A stretch of DNA of 27,350 nt from a virus. Positions 26,014 to 27,350 of this stretch are shown here, one piece after another (within the stretch, counting starts at the first letter, position 1; every line of letters begins with the position of its first letter). The notes under the pieces were generated by a model. It searched no databases. It worked only from the letters and a program-made list of their open reading frames with translations, and was not told the origin of the DNA. The stretch lies in IMG/VR virus record IMGVR_UViG_3300021197_001232, positions 1-27,350 of that record. One strand, written 5' to 3'. Both the position numbers and the translations under genes were made by a program.

Positions 26014-27350
26014 ATGTCATTAGTAAATGTAGCGTCTCTAGACTTTGCAGAGATCAAAGAATCGATAAAGAGTTACCTAAGAGCAGAGGGTAGTTTCACC
26101 GACTATGACTTTGAGGGATCCAACTTTTCGATTCTTTTAGATGCTTTAGCGTATAACACTTATATAAGTGCGTATAACGCCAATATGCTGACCAATGAGG
26201 TCTTTTTGGATTCAGCAACGTTAAGAGAGAACGTTGTATCTTTAGCAAGAAACATTGGTTACTTGCCAAGATCAGTAACTGCATCTAAAGCAACCATTTC
26301 TTTGTATATTGATCTATCTTTATTTCCCACTAACCCCGTCGCAGTAACCCTCAGAAAGGGCATTGTAGCGACTTCAGGCATTACCTTTGGTGGTCGTAGT
26401 TATATTTACTCCATTCCAGAGGATATAACAGTTCCAGTCAGTCAATCACTGGCAGAGTTTGATGATATTCAAGTATTTGAAGGTTCTTATGTTCAGAATA
26501 CCTTCACTGTTAATAGTTCAAATAAAAATCAAAGATTTATACTACAAAATCCAAGAATTGATACCAGTTTAATTAGAGTTGAGGTTAGAGAGAGTAGGAA
26601 TAGTAATATTAGTAGACAATATTCATTTGCAAATAACCTAATTAACGTCAAATCAACTGACGATGTATTTTTCTTGAATGAAATTGCTGATGAAAGGTAT
26701 GAAATACTTTTTGGAGATGGTTCCTTTGGCAGTAAATTGCAAAATGACAATTATATTATAGTAACATATGTTGTTACTAATGGAGAACTTGCAAATGGAA
26801 TTGATTCATTCAAATTTTCTGGGAGATTCTTCGACAATAACGGCAGTCCAGTAAAGGTCACAGCACCCCTCGTAACGACCCTAGAAGCGTCTGGTTATGG
26901 GTCTGCAATAGAATCTATAGAGAGCATCAAAAAACTCGCTCCAAGGGTATATGCATCGCAGAACAGGGCAGTTACAGCAGGTGATTACGAGGCTTTGATA
27001 CCAGTAATATATCCAGAAGCAGATTCAGTATCAGTATTTGGTGGCGAAGAAGTTAATCCTCCAAAATATGGAAAAGTCTTCATATCAATTAAACCAAAAA
27101 ATGGTTCATATGTTCCTAATATTGTAAAAGACAATATTAAAACATCTTTGCGCTCCTATTCTGTTGCTGGGATTATTCCCGAATTTATTGATCTAAAATA
27201 TCTTTATATTGAATATGATTCAAGCACATATTACAATCAAAACCTAGGCAAGGCCGACAATATTAAAGAACAAATTTTTAAGAGTATTCAAAAGTACGCT
27301 GATTCTGATGAGTTAAATAGGTATGGTTCTAGGTTTAAATATAGTAAGTT
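26014..27350 (+). CDS. 6: baseplate wedge subunit gp6 (3'-partial)
   Basis: Starts MSLVNVASLDFAEIKESIKS and continues without a stop to the right edge (445 residues visible). FEGSNFSILLDALAYNTY (34-51), FLDSATLRENVVSLARNIGY (66-85), RYEILFGDGSFGS (229-241), and RAVTAGDYEALIPVIYPEAD (325-344) are the hallmark segments of the gp6/gpJ-like family. gp6 ties neighbouring wedges together in the baseplate inner ring. It follows gene 25 with no gap, so they are co-translated. Confidence 0.92.
   Translation, partial: MSLVNVASLDFAEIKESIKSYLRAEGSFTDYDFEGSNFSILLDALAYNTYISAYNANMLTNEVFLDSATLRENVVSLARNIGYLPRSVTASKATISLYIDLSLFPTNPVAVTLRKGIVATSGITFGGRSYIYSIPEDITVPVSQSLAEFDDIQVFEGSYVQNTFTVNSSNKNQRFILQNPRIDTSLIRVEVRESRNSNISRQYSFANNLINVKSTDDVFFLNEIADERYEILFGDGSFGSKLQNDNYIIVTYVVTNGELANGIDSFKFSGRFFDNNGSPVKVTAPLVTTLEASGYGSAIESIESIKKLAPRVYASQNRAVTAGDYEALIPVIYPEADSVSVFGGEEVNPPKYGKVFISIKPKNGSYVPNIVKDNIKTSLRSYSVAGIIPEFIDLKYLYIEYDSSTYYNQNLGKADNIKEQIFKSIQKYADSDELNRYGSRFKYSK

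Overview
The window is part of the genome of a T4-like marine cyanophage (myovirus) that infects Synechococcus or Prochlorococcus. The right end carries baseplate wedge genes 25 and 6. A decarboxylating 6-phosphogluconate dehydrogenase (gnd), a typical cyanophage metabolic gene, lies in the middle. The genes between are mostly short, closely packed, low-GC genes, many resembling cyanophage conserved hypotheticals. Every supported gene is on the + strand.

Layout. (1) 1-4.7 kb: a 5'-truncated, apparently frameshifted SGNH hydrolase, two tandem collar-like tail proteins behind a T4-type late promoter, a Cys/Trp-rich protein, an acidic coiled-coil protein and a double-domain 2OG-Fe(II) oxygenase. 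(2) 4.7-7.1 kb: small unknown proteins, some in single-gene units with sigma70-like promoters. (3) 7.1-10.1 kb: gnd, then small genes, two of which follow a duplicated 36-bp promoter-leader. (4) 10.1-17.4 kb: a long, nearly continuous gene train with two GT11-like glycosyltransferases, an HExxH putative metallopeptidase, a second 2OG oxygenase and a complete beta-ketoacyl-ACP synthase. (5) 17.4-17.9 kb: a 488-bp gene-free boundary with terminators, a large inverted repeat, CTCGACGAG repeats and a consensus promoter. (6) 17.9-23.6 kb: an accessory region of mostly single-gene cassettes. Each tends to have its own -10 box, a CA-rich leader without Shine-Dalgarno and a GC-rich hairpin, and several genes are clearly richer in GC. 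It includes a KTSC-domain protein, a putative winged-helix protein and an HhH-GPD glycosylase-like protein. (7) 23.5-27.35 kb: a consensus promoter, a GT-A glycosyltransferase-like protein, small conserved genes, then 25 and 6 (6 runs off the window).

How it works together. The right end builds the baseplate and the left end tail or fibre parts. The glycosyltransferases, oxygenases and SGNH hydrolase may modify glycans or virion surfaces. gnd and the ketoacyl synthase are candidate auxiliary metabolic genes (NADPH supply; fatty-acyl elongation). The cassette region looks like early host-takeover or regulatory territory. The strongest undescribed signals are the paired CTCGACGAG/CTCGACTAG motifs spaced 24-25 bp in three gene borders, and the CA-rich leader shared by eight genes. 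Five to ten proteins smaller than 60 residues were found by reading gaps and are listed.
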